A DNA stretch of 64,000 nucleotides from Lineus longissimus. Taxonomy: Eukaryota > Nemertea > Pilidiophora > Heteronemertea > Lineidae. The position numbers were made by a program, and so were the translations under genes. The stretch covers positions 7,190,001 through 7,254,000 of the forward strand of contig NC_088316.1 in the NCBI RefSeq assembly GCF_910592395.1. Direction: 5' to 3'. The first letter of the stretch is position 1. The number at the start of each line of letters is the position of its first letter. The notes beneath the pieces are model-generated. The model saw nothing but the letters and a program-made list of their open reading frames with translations. It was not told the origin of the DNA and ran no database searches. Below are positions 31,660 to 44,296 of the stretch, in pieces.

Positions 31660-33290
31660 GAACAAAACGGTAAATCATTAAAAAATTACTGGTAACTGGA
31701 TCAATGCCTTAGAAGAGAAAAAAACGTGTCACAACAAGAATCATAACCCAGTCATAGCCATACTGCTACTACAGTGGGAAAACATACGTTATACAAAATG
31801 ACATACCGGTAATGCATGTCAGTGAGTGCTCTGGGTAGCCAAAGTGTAACTGATATCCAAAGTGACCCAGTTGCTGGCAGATTATAGCCTCGGTTTAGTA
31901 TACCTGGTTAGCATAAACTTGGCTGCCCACTGACATAGATTCATGCATAATATGTCCTAGTTTACCTATATTAGGAATGTAAACAATAATAGTGCCATGC
32001 ATGGAAAGTGGAGTTTGTCCATCTGAAATGTGCATTGAATTCACTATTGCAGTACAATAAATAAAATCACCCTCTCAACATCCCTAATCCATTGAATCAA
32101 GAATATCCAAATATCCAAACAATTATTTCATTCCATATTCCTTTTTTGGTCGAAAAATATAAATCAAAGTAAGGGTCACTGAATGAATATAGGCCTACAA
32201 AGGTGAAACATTGATAATCCAAAAGAAGTAAGAATATAATCCACCAAAGGAACAACAAAATAAATTTAACCTGTTCAGAAGAACTGGAACCAGGAAAGAT
32301 GTAACAAAATTAACAAGGCAGGAAGCACTTGATCTTCACCACCACGTGTTTCATCATGGTTACTGTGGTCAATATGCTAATGAGCGGCTGATAATGAGCT
32401 GGACAAGCAACATCAAAAATGTGATAGCCACTTCGTTGATGACCAGAAAGGGTGTAAATTGTACTCATTCACTACAGTAAGACATGGTCAACACCATGGA
32501 ATTGACCTTCTGCACTTGAAGTATCAGAAACAAAATCTATCCCTATTACAAGATGAGAGGAATATGCCGCCTTGCAAACAAGCAGCCTGCTGAGTTTGAG
32601 AGATTATAGCAGACAAGTGTATAAACAAATTAACCCAAATGTGTGTAATTAATCAAGCAGAAAGGTCCCTGTACCAGGCTGTATCATGATACCATACACA
32701 AGTTGACCACCAAGAATGTTATTGACAGTTTAGTTGAGGGGGAGGGGGCTGTGCTGGGTGGACTCCAGCCATTCATAAGCCTCATACATCAAGGGGTGTG
32801 CATATTCATTGAGAAAAGTGGTTGAATTCCACAGCCAAGATGTCAATCAAAGGTCTCCCATCAATGGTCTCTTGTTTTAGACATAGAAACTTTTTCTATC
32901 CCAATTAGAAGTTGGGGGTGGGGTGTGTGTTGGACAGTACTCACAATGAAATGCATTTTATGCTCTCAAAAGTGCTTATATGGAATACATGTTGCATTAG
33001 GATTGTAGTGTGGTATGTATCTAACAATATTAAGCATGTTTATTGAGGTAAAAAAAGATTTGGGCTGTGTCAGAGTCATTTCAAATAATGACCCCAGCTA
33101 TCAAAGCACTATCTGAGATCATAGTGCATTGAAACTGGAATGCACTAGATAGTACACAAACTAGGTCAATCCAGAACGAGGCTGACTTTGGCCTATTTTG
33201 TATAAGTTTTGACCCAGGTTGTACACTGTGTAATGTCAAGAACAGTGTCAACACAATTATAGAACACACTCATCAGGCAGCTTCAGTATA
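31660..33290. other. Intergenic, no gene recognised
   Basis: AT-rich DNA 5' of the transposase-like gene. Nothing coding is supported. Its left edge would hold that gene's promoter. Confidence 0.5.
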
Positions 33291-35271
33291 TTAGTCCGTC
33301 ACCTCGAAAGCCCGGGCAAACGTGAGATATTTCTGTGGGCGCACTTTTTTTTCATCCTGGCGATCCGGAAGTTTAAATAGAAAATCCTGAATGAAGTACA
33401 TGACTCCACGTAGCCGTTGTGGGTATTGTAGGTGGAACACATAATATGTAGCAAATAAGATGGTGAGTGCCGATATGAACGTTGGTTTCGAATATACGAC
33501 AATCAAGATGTACAGACCGGGGGAGCTGGCTGTACGTACCCATAAGTCTTTGCGGTAGTCTCGCGCGTACCGGATATAACCTATCAAGCTTTTCTCCTTC
33601 AGAGAAATACTGCGTTGCGCTCAACTGCCAATTATGCATTAGTCTGGTGGACACGAGGTTGGCCTTAAACTTGCTTGAAATCGAAAATTTGGACAACACA
33701 CGTGTACTACAGCAAACGGCAGCATTCTGACATATAGAAACATGTGGTCTGATTCTATTTTTACTTGTCATTTAGTGATCACGCGTCCAACCTCGTATGC
33801 AGGGTAATGTGGCTTTCTCATTGGTCGAACGTTAATTTTGTTCACAGCCTTATAAGGCACTTGAGCGCAACGCAGTATTTCTCTGAAGGAGAAAAGCTTG
33901 ATGGGTTATATCCGGTACGCGCGAGACTACCGCAAAGACTTATGGGTACGTACAGCCAGCTCCCCCGGTCTGTACATCTTGATTGTAGTATAAAGCAACA
34001 ATCTCCTTGTCCACAATGATAGCCATCAGTTTGATCTTGCCATTCTCGATGGATAACAGCAGTCGAGGCTCTGGGGCACCGCCCTTGAATTCATCGAAAT
34101 CTACCTTTGTCTGCAAGAGAAGGGAAACAGTAATATTCTGGACTGTATCCTTTTTGCAAACATAACTCTTCAAGGTAAAAAGCTCCAGTGTTGCAATTAG
34201 GCCACGTTCTGCTCATGCCAATCTCATATAGGTACCAGAAAAATATTTCCCATGATGAAAGATTTCCATTTTGGGAGAGTGGTTTTTTTGTTGCCATGGA
34301 AATGGTTGCCATAATATATTCGATTTTAAGGGTCAATCAAGTTTGATCAGGTGAGCAGCTCTATGGCGATACTTTCGTTGCTTTACCCTTAGGCCCTGGG
34401 CTACAATTATTGCTAACCGTAGGAAACTAACTTACCTCTACCACCTTGACAATCTCATGATTAACTGAAATCCTTTTTGTGACTGTTTTCTCCTGGATGC
34501 TACGAAAGACTTCCAGTTCTTGGGCAAATGTTAGTGGTTAATTGGTTGGTGAATCTGCTTTACGTAAGGCTTTCACAACTTTAGCCCAGTTCACTATTGT
34601 AGTATTTAGCTTATCTTCTCCCACAATTAATGAGAATTCATGGAGTATCTGAAATATGAGTGCACACATTGAGATCAGTTTTAGCAAGCGACAAGGAACA
34701 ACTTTCCAATATCTGTCATTTGTAAGGTTCACAGGTAGTCCATTCACCCTTTACCAGAACAAGTTTTTCTCACCCAAGTAGGAGCAGATGCTCAACTTTG
34801 AGCATTTGATTTTCATAACTACAGTTGAACCTTTCTTGCAAGACAGCACAAACATTTTCTGTCAATTATATGCTAAGTATAATGATTGGATTAGTTACAG
34901 GAATTGATGGGTTCCTGAAATGCAATACAGCATGATGAATGGCAACAGGGTTCCTGCACTGGTGAGGTGTAAAGTTACCTAAACTCTTTTTCCTTAAGAT
35001 TTGAACCCGGGGCCTTTTATTTTATGCCAAACGGGAAGCACTTGTATGTATCACAAGTACAATCATTTAAATTTTTCAAAGAAAGACGATAAACTTACCC
35101 AATCACTTTCCCTAAAGCAGGGGTATTCATTAAGAATTGTCGGAAGTGTTAGTGAGGGTGTAGAGGTAATCCAATCCCTCCGCCTGGTGTATGTTGCCTC
35201 CAGCAAAGCCTTCACCATCGACTTCTTAGGGTACAATTTCTGTAGTTCGGTCTTAAGTAACTTGACATTTT
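33291..35271 (-). pseudogene. Decayed multi-exon TE-associated gene, split by a MITE
   Basis: Minus-strand exons at 35099-35271, 34436-34648 and a last exon in two parts (33989-34110 and 33291-33496) separated by the 492-bp MITE. Segments: RRRDWITSTPSLTLPTILNE; then FAQELEVFRSIQ; then GGAPEPRLLLSI and ATYYVFHLQYPQRLRGVMYF. These blocks belong to an uncharacterised family abundant in fish and marine invertebrate genomes. There is an in-frame TAA at 34538-34540, and the MITE cut the last exon at a TA site. The frame resumes correctly on the far side of the MITE. Function is unknown. Confidence 0.6.
33497..33988 (-). mobile_element. 492-bp MITE, copy 2, inside an exon
   Basis: Reverse-complement copy of the element at 16467-16960, with the same roughly 120-130-bp TIRs and TA flanks (TATA on both sides). 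It interrupts the last exon of the gene at 33291-35271. Confidence 0.85.
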
Positions 35272-35591
35272 CTGGAAAGAAGAAACATAAGTTAATATGA
35301 GGCACATAGAACGTGGTAGAAGTTGGGTGTTGGGGGCACATCGGTAGATTACTAGAAAATATCACTGTTCTATAGATGACCGCACAAGTCAGCAAATACA
35401 ATGAATAGCTTACGCAAGACTGTACTGCCACCTGGAAAGTGGAGCAATACCTACAGTATTAGCAGGGGTTTATGCAGTCAATCATGTGTATTGCACGCAT
35501 GTAGGCTAGCCTACTGTACTGGTGGGGATCTGGGGAAGGAAGGTTGGACATCTCCAGCAAGGAAAATTTTGAAATTTAGACTTGGGGCGAT

Positions 35592-37147
35592 TCAAATAAT
35601 AGGTGACATTGCAAGATTCTGGAAGTTTTTTAACCCCTTCCTATACGCAAAAATTTCGGCCACCGCCCGCAATGTCAGATGGTCCCCCCACGTTCCAATT
35701 CTGGCCATTCGGGTCAGGTACCTTTCCCATGATCTGTCGTCTACAAAAGACACAAGTGGGGTTCCATCATCTAATGTAGGATTTCTACGCATGAATTCAA
35801 CAACTGCTGCACGAAGTGTTATAGCGGTAAACTCGTTTTCATTATTGTGCATCTCCAACTGATCGACAATTGCTGAAAACATACAATTCTTGTCGCCCTC
35901 TATTCTGTTCCTGATTTGTAAACCCTGCACCCTAGAGTTCTCTTCCAAATGTCTAAACGCTTGATCCTGCGCTTTTTTCTCTTTCATTGACTCTTGGATT
36001 GCTTGTTGCATTTCGACGAATTCCATCATTGATTCTGCAGATTACTACTTTGGCTCAGGTACTTTTCGAAAGGTTCAGGGTGTTTTGAAGCATCCTTTAC
36101 GTTTCCAAAACGGGCACTTTTTGCAATCTGCTGTCGCGTCTTCTCTTCTTGTCAGTTTAATGAAGTTATGTGGTCCACTTTTACCCATTTTTCAATAACA
36201 TCATCATCGTGTTCATACGATACTTTGTACTTGTATTTTTCTTTCTTTGTCTCAATAATTCGTGCTTTTACGGCTTTGGGTCCTGTGACGCTTCGTCCTC
36301 CACGTTTTAACCGAGTGTCTTTCCCATGTACTTTTATCAAAACGGTCTCGTCCTTTTCGTAGGTGCTGGGCGGATATTTCTTCAATCGTCTCTTGATCAT
36401 CCTTTCACTTGCTGCCACATTCGATGTCTCTGCTTTTTTCCGTAGCAGGTCGGCAGCCTCCTGCCAAGATCCGCGCAAATCCTCTTCGTTTTGTTCCTCC
36501 TGAAATATGAAGAAGCATGATGCAAGCATATGGATTTCTAAAGACTCAATTTATTAGAACTCATCTATTTCCGGTTATTGTCCTGCTCCCTTTTCCCTCA
36601 ACACTGTGACCGAAACGAGCCCCCATTCTGATAGACGAATTATATCCACACGATTCTTTTGGCTGGGCACAACTTCTTTTGATTGTTTCATTTGCCATCG
36701 GATAAGATCTTGGAGTTATAAAAAAACGAATCGCCTTTTTTCAGTGTCCTGTACATTCCACGGCAGCTAAAGTCACAATGACATAGCATATAACCATCTC
36801 AATTTGAACGACACTCATTTTCAAATGTTCTTCACTTTATGGGGTTATCAATAATAATTGTCAACTTCAATATTGAGAGAATCAAAACAGTTGAACTGTC
36901 CGTAAATAAATTTTAAATAAATTTTATCGCATCCCACACGCTACAATGGGCTCTCTAAAAATGGATTACGCAGTTCCTCGTACCTCTATACATTCCCCTT
37001 CATCTAAGATATGATCTTCAGCTGCCAAGTCATCATCTTCACTTCCTCTGTCTGTCTGAGTCTGTTCACTATCTGCACCCATGGCAGCAAGCTTACTCGG
37101 TACCAACGGTTTTCTGGCAAAGAACACTTCGAAAGGGGACAGTTCAT
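35592..37147 (-). pseudogene. Ginger-like remnant: GPY/F-like and OTU protease segments
   Basis: Exon 36984-37147 (phase 1 to 0) reads ELSPFEVFFARKP, like the end of an integrase core, then an acidic run. The next exon, from 36499 down, has RMIKRRLKKYPP and DETVLIKVHG, then KRGGR...GPKAVKARIIE, resembling a GPY/F domain. Further down, about 36029-35640, is an OTU-type cysteine protease segment (EGDKNCMFSAIVDQL, then RSWERYLTRM and WGDHLTLRAVAEIF). Its catalytic His region is missing. Stops and a frame change separate the GPY/F and OTU parts near 36016-36160. Ginger1 transposons are known to join integrase, GPY/F and OTU domains. The integrase core itself is not in the window. Confidence 0.45.
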
Positions 37148-38638
37148 CTAGAAATTAAAATAACACACTGAATGATTTATTCTATATTGTTTAAAGTCTT
37201 AGTTGATCCAAAGATTTGGAACAAATATCAAGAAATGAGGGAGTTATGGGCGATTGAAGTTGGCAATTTGGAGTACTGAGCAAAACAAAAAATAGCATCG
37301 CAAAGCGAGCATAACCCCTCAGCTGATGAAGGTCGAGGGGAGGAGAATGGTGAAGTGGGCTTAAGGGCCATTCATTTAGTACGTACGCATCTGACAGGGG
37401 GAGGGGGGTCAAGAATTTAGGGTGTCATTTGTGTACGCTGTACATTTTTCTGTACATTTCTACATTTTCTTTGCGTACAGGGGGGTAGGGGTTCTGAAAA
37501 TCGGGAAAATGTGTGTACGTACTAAATGAATGGCCCCTTAGTGGACTATGAGTAATGGTTGGAGGCTTCACCATTGACAAATAACAGGGAATTTGTATTA
37601 TTTGACAACGGGAAATAAGTGAATTGAAAAAGGTGCATGAGTATTATATATGTGGGGTGAAGCTATAATAAAAGCTGAATGATTGTAAGTAGCAGGGTTT
37701 GTGAGATATAGGCGAAGAACTTTTCTCTAGTCACCAAAAATGAATTGATGGAACAGTTTTCTCCGAAATTGACAGAAACCGATTCGAAGAATACCATAGT
37801 GAGCATCGCAGCGGGCCATGAATATTAATACGATCGTCCAAGACATTTTCCTTGAAATTGATGGAAATCGATTGTCTAGTGGACTATTTGGCTTGGTGTC
37901 AAAGATGAGAAAGTTGTTATGGGTGTGAGATTCTGACTTTGAGGTCTCGTACTTGCATAAAGTTTGCATGATAAGAGTAATGCGATGGTTGACTCCCAAG
38001 ATTCTAACCTTGTCACTGTCAGACTGCATGTTGCGTACTAGTATTTGTGTGGAGTTTGCAGCAATAGACTCCCGCGACGGTTGACTCCTGAGATCCTGAC
38101 CTTGCCTGACACCAAGGTTTCCTATCAGTATGGAGCTTGCAGCAACAGACTCCCACGACGGTTGACTCCTGAGATCCTGACCTTGTCTGACACCAAGGTT
38201 TCCTATCAGTATGGAGTTTGCAGCAATAGACTCCCGCGATGGTTGACTCCTGAGATCCTGACCTTGTCTGACACCAAGGTTTCCTATCAGTATGGAGTTT
38301 GCAGCAATATACTCCCGCGACGGTTGACTCCTGAGATCCTGACCTTGTCTGACCTCAAGGTACCCCTTTAAGTATGGAGTTTGCAGCAATAGACTTCCAG
38401 GACGGTTGACTCTGGAGATTCTGCGACACTGACTCTTTGACTCCCGCGATGGTAGACTTCTTGACTCCTGCAATGGTTGACTCCCATCATTCAACGTCTG
38501 ATTTGACCAAGACAATGAAATCTTGTGTGCTGGCACAGGTTCTATCGTTTAGGTAGTCTGATTATTGAAATCACTGCTTGCAGACTACACTTGGCAGGTA
38601 GTAGTTGGGAAGTGGGATATAAGTGAGTAGCAATTGAT
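37148..38638. other. Spacer with an 81-bp minisatellite
   Basis: No gene is supported. 38045-38460 is a tandem repeat (separate entry) that makes a long artefactual open frame on the minus strand. Confidence 0.55.
38045..38460 (+). repeat. Minisatellite, about 81-bp unit, 4-5 copies
   Basis: The unit carries GCAGCAATAGACTCCCGCGA, GGTTGACTCCTGAGATCCTG and ACCAAGGTTTCCTATCAGTA. Copies decay at the right end. Confidence 0.9.
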
Positions 38639-39394
38639 TTAGCTATGTAGGCAACATGATAAGGCTTTGTGGTAGGAGAAGTAGATTTCATGAACAGCAG
38701 TGTGCAACTGGCTGTTTGGGATATTTGAATTAATCTGATCGATCTGCGTTTGGAAGTCAGTTGTGTCTTGGTAGATTAGTTGCGTGAAGTTCTGTTCATT
38801 GAAGAAGGATAGCAGTTGTTGGCTGCGTGGTGATGTATCTGCAATATTTATGTAGAAGTCGCCTAGTATTATTGTTGGTGTGTTCTGTAGATCTTCTTGT
38901 TGAAAGAAATTCGTGAGAATATTTATCAAACTGGTAATGTTTGGTGGTGGGTAGCAGTATACCCCAACTATCTTGACTGTCAAAAGAAGCGGTGTAGGCA
39001 CTGTAACAAGACTGATTTCGAGAGAGGTTTCATTGTCGGTTTTTATTGACAGTTTGGGTAGTTTGTCCGAAACATAGATTGCCATGCCATGAGCAGGCCG
39101 TGTTGCTGTTGGTGTGGCACGGATCTCATCATTTCAAAGTGGTTCTTCGAATCCTGGTAGTGAAACGTTGTTGATGGAGTCTTTGTTGGAAAGTCGAGTT
39201 TCTGAGAATATGAGAATATCGGCTTTGGTCAATCTCGGATCCACTCTTATATCGTGAATATGCTTATGAAGCGATTGTGCATTGAGGTATTTGACAGAAA
39301 GCTGCGATTGTGGGCAACATGGAAACAATGTTTGGTTAAGTGTGGGACATCTTAGTCTTGTCATCTCTTTCTTGACTTCTGGACAGACTGTCAT
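38639..39394 (-). pseudogene. Helitron AP-like endonuclease domain
   Basis: Two open stretches in one frame separated by a TGA at 39134-39136. The first has VKYLNAQSLHKHIHDIR and ADILIFSETRLS; the second has VGVYCYPPP and TIILGDFYINI, the order seen in exonuclease-endonuclease-phosphatase fold enzymes (apurinic endonuclease-like). Its ATG overlaps the helicase stop as ATGA at 39391-39394. It would nick DNA in the intact element. Confidence 0.65.
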
Positions 39395-40980
39395 TTTCTG
39401 TGGTTGGAAGTTGCGGATGTGGAGTCCATTTGGGGAGGTGACCCTGCTTGGGGCAACGTAATGAATGTGGGGTTTTGCTCTTTCAGTAAAACATATAATT
39501 CATTGATTGTGTCTCCTTGTGAACGGTGGATGGTTTTTGCAGCGGAAGGGCGAAGAAGGAACTGTGTCCTCATGACTTGATAATTTTTTCTTGGGGTGAA
39601 GGCACGACCAACAGGTTGGATTGGCGTCCATGAGGACTGAATTCCTTCTTTGTACAGTTGTTTATTTTCTTGTCGGGTTTTCTGGCCGACCACATCATCT
39701 TGGAAAAGAACCCATAGTATTCCTAGAGGCTTATTTCCGGTTATAGCAATTTTTTTAAGAATACAGGAGGCTCCATTGGTCAAACCATCTTCAGTTCGTG
39801 TATTTATTGAAATATCATACCGCAGTCCTATACCCAATTGTAGAATAGTGTGCAACTGCATGGTTTTTCTTGGTTCAGTGGGGAGATGTTCTAGGATATG
39901 CTGACGTAGCTTGTCTGACAAGGATCCAACGACACTGTCTTTGGTATTGACAACACACTTCTCAGTGTTGGTAGTTTCAAAGACCTCCTGATTGTGTTGA
40001 TCTACTGGGGCATTTGTGAGGAATAGGTGGACTTGGTTTGTTTCGTCTTGGTTGTTATTCTCATCAATTGCGCATGAACTGATATATGCAATGTCCATGG
40101 GGTTCTGTTTGCCTTCCCGGATTCTGTTTAATGTTTCCGCAAAGTGTTGATGTTCTTTCTGTCTCATGATTTCCGTGAGTTCGAACATTGAGAAATGTTC
40201 CTGCCAGAGATTGGAGGCCAATGGTGCATAGCCATTTGGTGCATTTCAGAAGATGACTGTGTCACAAACTGGTTTAAGTTGAAATAAATCCCCCTATGCA
40301 ATAATTGACATGCCACCGAATGGTTTTGCGCTGTCGAAGATGTCCTGCAATCGTTTATGAATAAAATGAAGTAGTGTTGAGCCAACCATTGATATTTCAT
40401 CGATGAAGATGAATTTCACCTCAGCCATTTGCGTCCTAAGGGTATTTAGGCGGTTACTATCTAGTGATGTGTGTTCAAGTCTTTTATTGATTGGAATCTT
40501 GAAAGCTGAGTGGAGAGTGTTGCCTCGCAAAAAGTAGGCTGCTTTTCATGTTGGTGCTAGAAGGAGAATATGTGGTAGGGCGTGATCAACACCAGGTCTC
40601 TTCTTCAGGTATTTCAACAATGTCTGGTAGAGTGCCAAGGCCAATGTTGTTTTGCCAACGCCAGCACCACCACTTAGAAACCGGTAGATGGGTTCGTCAC
40701 TTGTTTTGGCATGATGCAGTATCTCATAAAGGAAGTGGAGTTGGCGATGATTTAAGTTTCGCATGGTCTCCAGGTACTTTGCGTCATCTTGTTCTTGATT
40801 TTTTTGTAACGGGTCTTCTTCATAAGTACTTGGTAGGCCGAGATCAGGACCTATATCTGTCGGTTCTATTCCAGTTTCAGGTGCTGTTACAGTATGTTGT
40901 TCAAGTTCATTTGTGTTCGAGTCTTGTTCAGCTAATTCTGTGATGGCGTCATCGACTTCAGCAGCATGGGTTCATACTCT
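39391..40980 (-). pseudogene. Helitron PIF1-like helicase
   Basis: Walker A is FLSGGAGVGKTTLALAL. Walker B is FIFIDEISMVGS. C-terminal motifs include FLTNAPVDQHN and KTIHRSQGDT. All pieces lie in one reading frame but are cut by three in-frame stops: TGA at 40546-40548, TAG at 40294-40296 and TGA at 40246-40248. A frame change is also likely near 40970. The intact enzyme would unwind DNA 5' to 3' during rolling-circle transposition. Confidence 0.8.
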
Positions 40981-41256
40981 TTCTGCGTTTCCATGATGGA
41001 ATCCTTGAACTGAAATATGATATGAGAAAGTATAATGTCATGCGATGTTCATTTTTAAAAATATGAAATAAACTTTCTTTAATAATGGTTTGTATAATCA
41101 GTTTTTTTGCTTTTTATTGGATGGCTTGTTTATTTTGATATAGACATTAGGGGTGATCTTTGAATGCAAGATCAAAATGACATTGTCTTCAAGTGCATTT
41201 TTGAGTGGTTGCATAATAAGGGCAACAGATTTATTAATTAATGGGACTAGTTTTAG

Positions 41257-42814
41257 TCATATTGCTTTGTGGCAGTGATTATTAACTTCTAAGAATTGGT
41301 CTTGGAATGAGTCAGCTGTGCCGATGAGGAGGTCTTCGTCTCTCCAGGCAGTGTAGAGCATCAGGAGTTCTCTGTATCGTTTTTCTGGTTCAATGGTAAT
41401 TGGGAAATGACAGGAACGTAGTATTTTGGGAGTCTGGAAGAAAATGTGCAGGTGACATGTTCCTGTAATGATCAAAAATATATTGGTAGTAATGAAATTA
41501 AAGTTCATCTTGAGAAATTACATTTTACCTTGCGCCTTTTGTAAGTGGGAGTTGGATTATTTTCTTGATTGTGCACATCTTCATCTGGTGGAGAAGTGGC
41601 TACATCAGGAGGGTGGTCGTCGTCATTGTCAGGATCATCATCTTTGGGTAAGTAGTCATCTTTTGATGTTCTTTTGGAAGTTTTTTTCCTTGCTGTGTCA
41701 ATTGAGTACCAGCAGGCGAATTCGGCTAGGCACAAGTTTTCAAGATTTGGCGGACGTTTGATGTATTTGTCAATGAGACTAGAAGTTTGAACATTTTCTT
41801 CGTCATCGGCCATTGTTCCGAGATCGAGTTGGGGTTTGAGGAGGAATACTCTATCATCAGAATGGTTTGTGTTGACAAAAACCACTTGTCTTGACGATTT
41901 TCTCATTGGTATACTTAGTAAGATGCAACTTGCTTCTTGTGCGCTAATTTCAACAGCATTCAAGAACTTGTTGCCTACTGATCGCAGTTGTTGCCTTATT
42001 GAATCGTTACCGTTGGAAGCTTCTTGAGCGGCCTTCCGTAACAACTCACTCATTCCTCTTTGGCCTTTGGTGACATATGCTGCTACATACATTGCACACG
42101 CATACACATTTGTGATATACTGGATATCATGGTTCGCTCTCCAGGCTTTCAGCAGGATAGGGTTGTAAGCGTTGACTCTGATCTCCCATGGGCTTCTTTT
42201 CAAGAAGATTGTTGTCGTCTTCAGAGATGATTGAATAGCTTGGATGTATGTGTCTTCATCCAAATTGAGTCGTTGGAGGAAGTCATCGAAGCTGATTTGT
42301 TCACCCATGTCCATCTCCTTCAGGACTTGTTGAATATTTTTCCAAGTATCTTTGAGTTTTTTTATGTCAAGTATCTCATCTGGGATTAAAGGCTCCAATA
42401 TCATTGTTCTTCTCATAGGCGGTAGTGGGTAATTGAAACGGCATTGGTTTTTTATGCCTTTTCTACATGTATGTGAATGTCGATGCATTTGATATTTGAC
42501 AAATTTGCTGAGTTCGTCTTCGTCTGTTAGTGGTCTGAAGCAGGTGATGTGTTTGTCGATAAATTTGATGATATCCTCTGGGGAGTCTTCTCCTATCTTT
42601 GGGGCATCTTTGATCCATACCATGCAGTGTATATGTGGACTGAAAATAGATAAGAGCATTATGTAGTGCAAGGGGCGTCTTTTAGTTTTAAAATTGTGCT
42701 TAGGTATTTTGTCAATTTATTTTGGTGTTGATGTAGCCGAAACGAAGATATTATTTTTTAGGAAATTATGAATTATGAGTTATGAAAGAGTGCAAGATTG
42801 TCAAATAAATTACC
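41257..42814 (-). CDS. Helitron HUH Rep nuclease core
   Basis: After FDYQCQCLLQFLKDA and YRVEFQQRG the frame is split by a 174-bp intron (42640-42813) and resumes as PHIHCMVWIKDAP, the HUH metal-binding motif. The two-tyrosine motif is YACAMYVAAYVTKGQRG. A second intron (41434-41528) follows a lysine/arginine-rich segment, and the last exon reads IEPEKRYRELLMLYTAWRDE. No stop interrupts 41529-42639. The Rep would cleave and join single strands through the tyrosines. Confidence 0.75.
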
Positions 42815-43309
42815 TTCCCCTTTGCTGGAATTCCACACGATAGAAGTAATCTTCTAGTGGTCCGATTGGTCGGGCATCTTTCAAGAACTGCAAGAGGCAC
42901 TGACATTGGTAGTCGAAGTGTATAGCACACGTGATAAGATCACTTTCAATCAATTTGGCCTTTTTGAACCAAGTGAATTTCTTTACTTCTTCATCTGAAT
43001 ATTCCTTTTGTCGACAATTTTTCCCAAGATTTTCAACAGATGTGTCCATCGAGTTTCGGCAGCGGAGAAACTACAGAAGAATGTTGCTGGGCCTAACTGG
43101 CCAATCGTACAGAAGAGTTCTTTGGATACTTGTTGGAAGTATGAGGGTGAACCTCGAAGTGTTTTCAGGAACTTAAATGCCACATCTTTATGAACGAAGT
43201 TCTCTACGTTGTTTTTGTTTTTGAATGTTCCTGCATTAAGTTTCATTCCTTCTGATTTACATTTCCTCATTGCAATTTGAACTATGTCAAGTAGTTGTTT
43301 CATGTGCAA
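42815..43309 (-). pseudogene. Helitron-like N-terminal domain
   Basis: FLKTLRGSPSYFQQVSKELF and IGQLGPATFFCSFSAAETRW are the signature of the Helitron_like_N domain. It precedes the HUH exon, but the two are in different frames around 42985-43010, so a frameshift or unrecognised intron separates them. Confidence 0.7.
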
Positions 43310-44160
43310 CTTTTTGGTCTTAACAAGTTTTCTACGCTGTGAGCAGCTCTTCTATCAGATCTCCGCAGTTCTGATTTGACAATAGTACTGTAGTGCACTG
43401 GGGTTGTGCGTTGCTTATTTGGAATTCTTTTTTGGCCGCAAAAGATTTCTGGGAAGGCGAGCTCTTCGCTATTTGTATCTTTGAAGATGCTCATAGGGGT
43501 GGTGTCTTGACCGGGAGCAAGAGCGTAGACTGCTGTGCGAGTGTTGTCTTCATTTTCATCACATTCACTCCTTTCGTCATCGCTATCATCACTTGGAGGT
43601 AGTTTGTTGGAATCATTCTTCAAGGTTGATTCAGTTGATAACTTGTCTTCGGGTTCTGCAAATTGATCAAGTTATTGAAATTATTAATTTAGCTTGTGGT
43701 GGTTTTGAAATGAAGGAAATTGTATGTTATGTATGAATGTGCATAAGTTAATGACATGTGACTGTCGATGGTAAAGTATCGTACTTGCAGCAGTTTGGAC
43801 TGTTGAGAAGGGCATTGAATTCGTATCAAAGGAATTGGCGGGAGCCTGAAGAGGGTGATGATTTGCTGTGCGAGTGTTATCTTCATTTTCATCACATTCA
43901 CTCCATTCGTCATCGCTATCATCACTTGGAGGTAGTTTGTTTGAATCATTCTTCAAGGTTGATTCAGTTGATAACTTAAAGTACACATTCGTCTGGGCTT
44001 GGCTTGCTGGTGAATACACTGATATATTCAAAGAATGGTATGAGAGATCATTGTAGAGCCAGAGGTGATTGCTTTCAATAGAAGATGGTAGTTTAAATGT
44101 TGGTTATGGTTATGGGTTATAAAAGTACATACCTTTTGATTCTGCCAGTGTTGCTGAACT
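43300..44160 (-). pseudogene. Helitron pre-Rep segment with a partial duplication
   Basis: 43300-43623 encodes ALAPGQDTTPMSIFKDTNSE, then FPEIFCGQKRIPNK and SELRRSDRRAA, a block found before Rep in Helitrons. An acidic piece (NDSNKLPPSDDSDDE, ECDENEDNTRTA) occurs at 43540-43623 and again at 43870-43970, showing a local duplication of about 330 bp spacing. Confidence 0.6.
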
Positions 44161-44296
44161 GTTGTGCAAGACATCTGGATCGTTTTGACTTCACTGAGGT
44201 GAACATTCTGTGGAGGTTTCTAGAATTACAAGTATAATGAGAATTATCAACAAGTCGTCTTTGTTAAAAGTGATCATAATAGTGAAAGTATTTTTA

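Noticed and set aside
37727-38536. 269-codon minus-strand open frame with repeated peptide
   Set aside because: It is created by the 81-bp minisatellite; the unit length is a multiple of three and codes a repetitive artefact.
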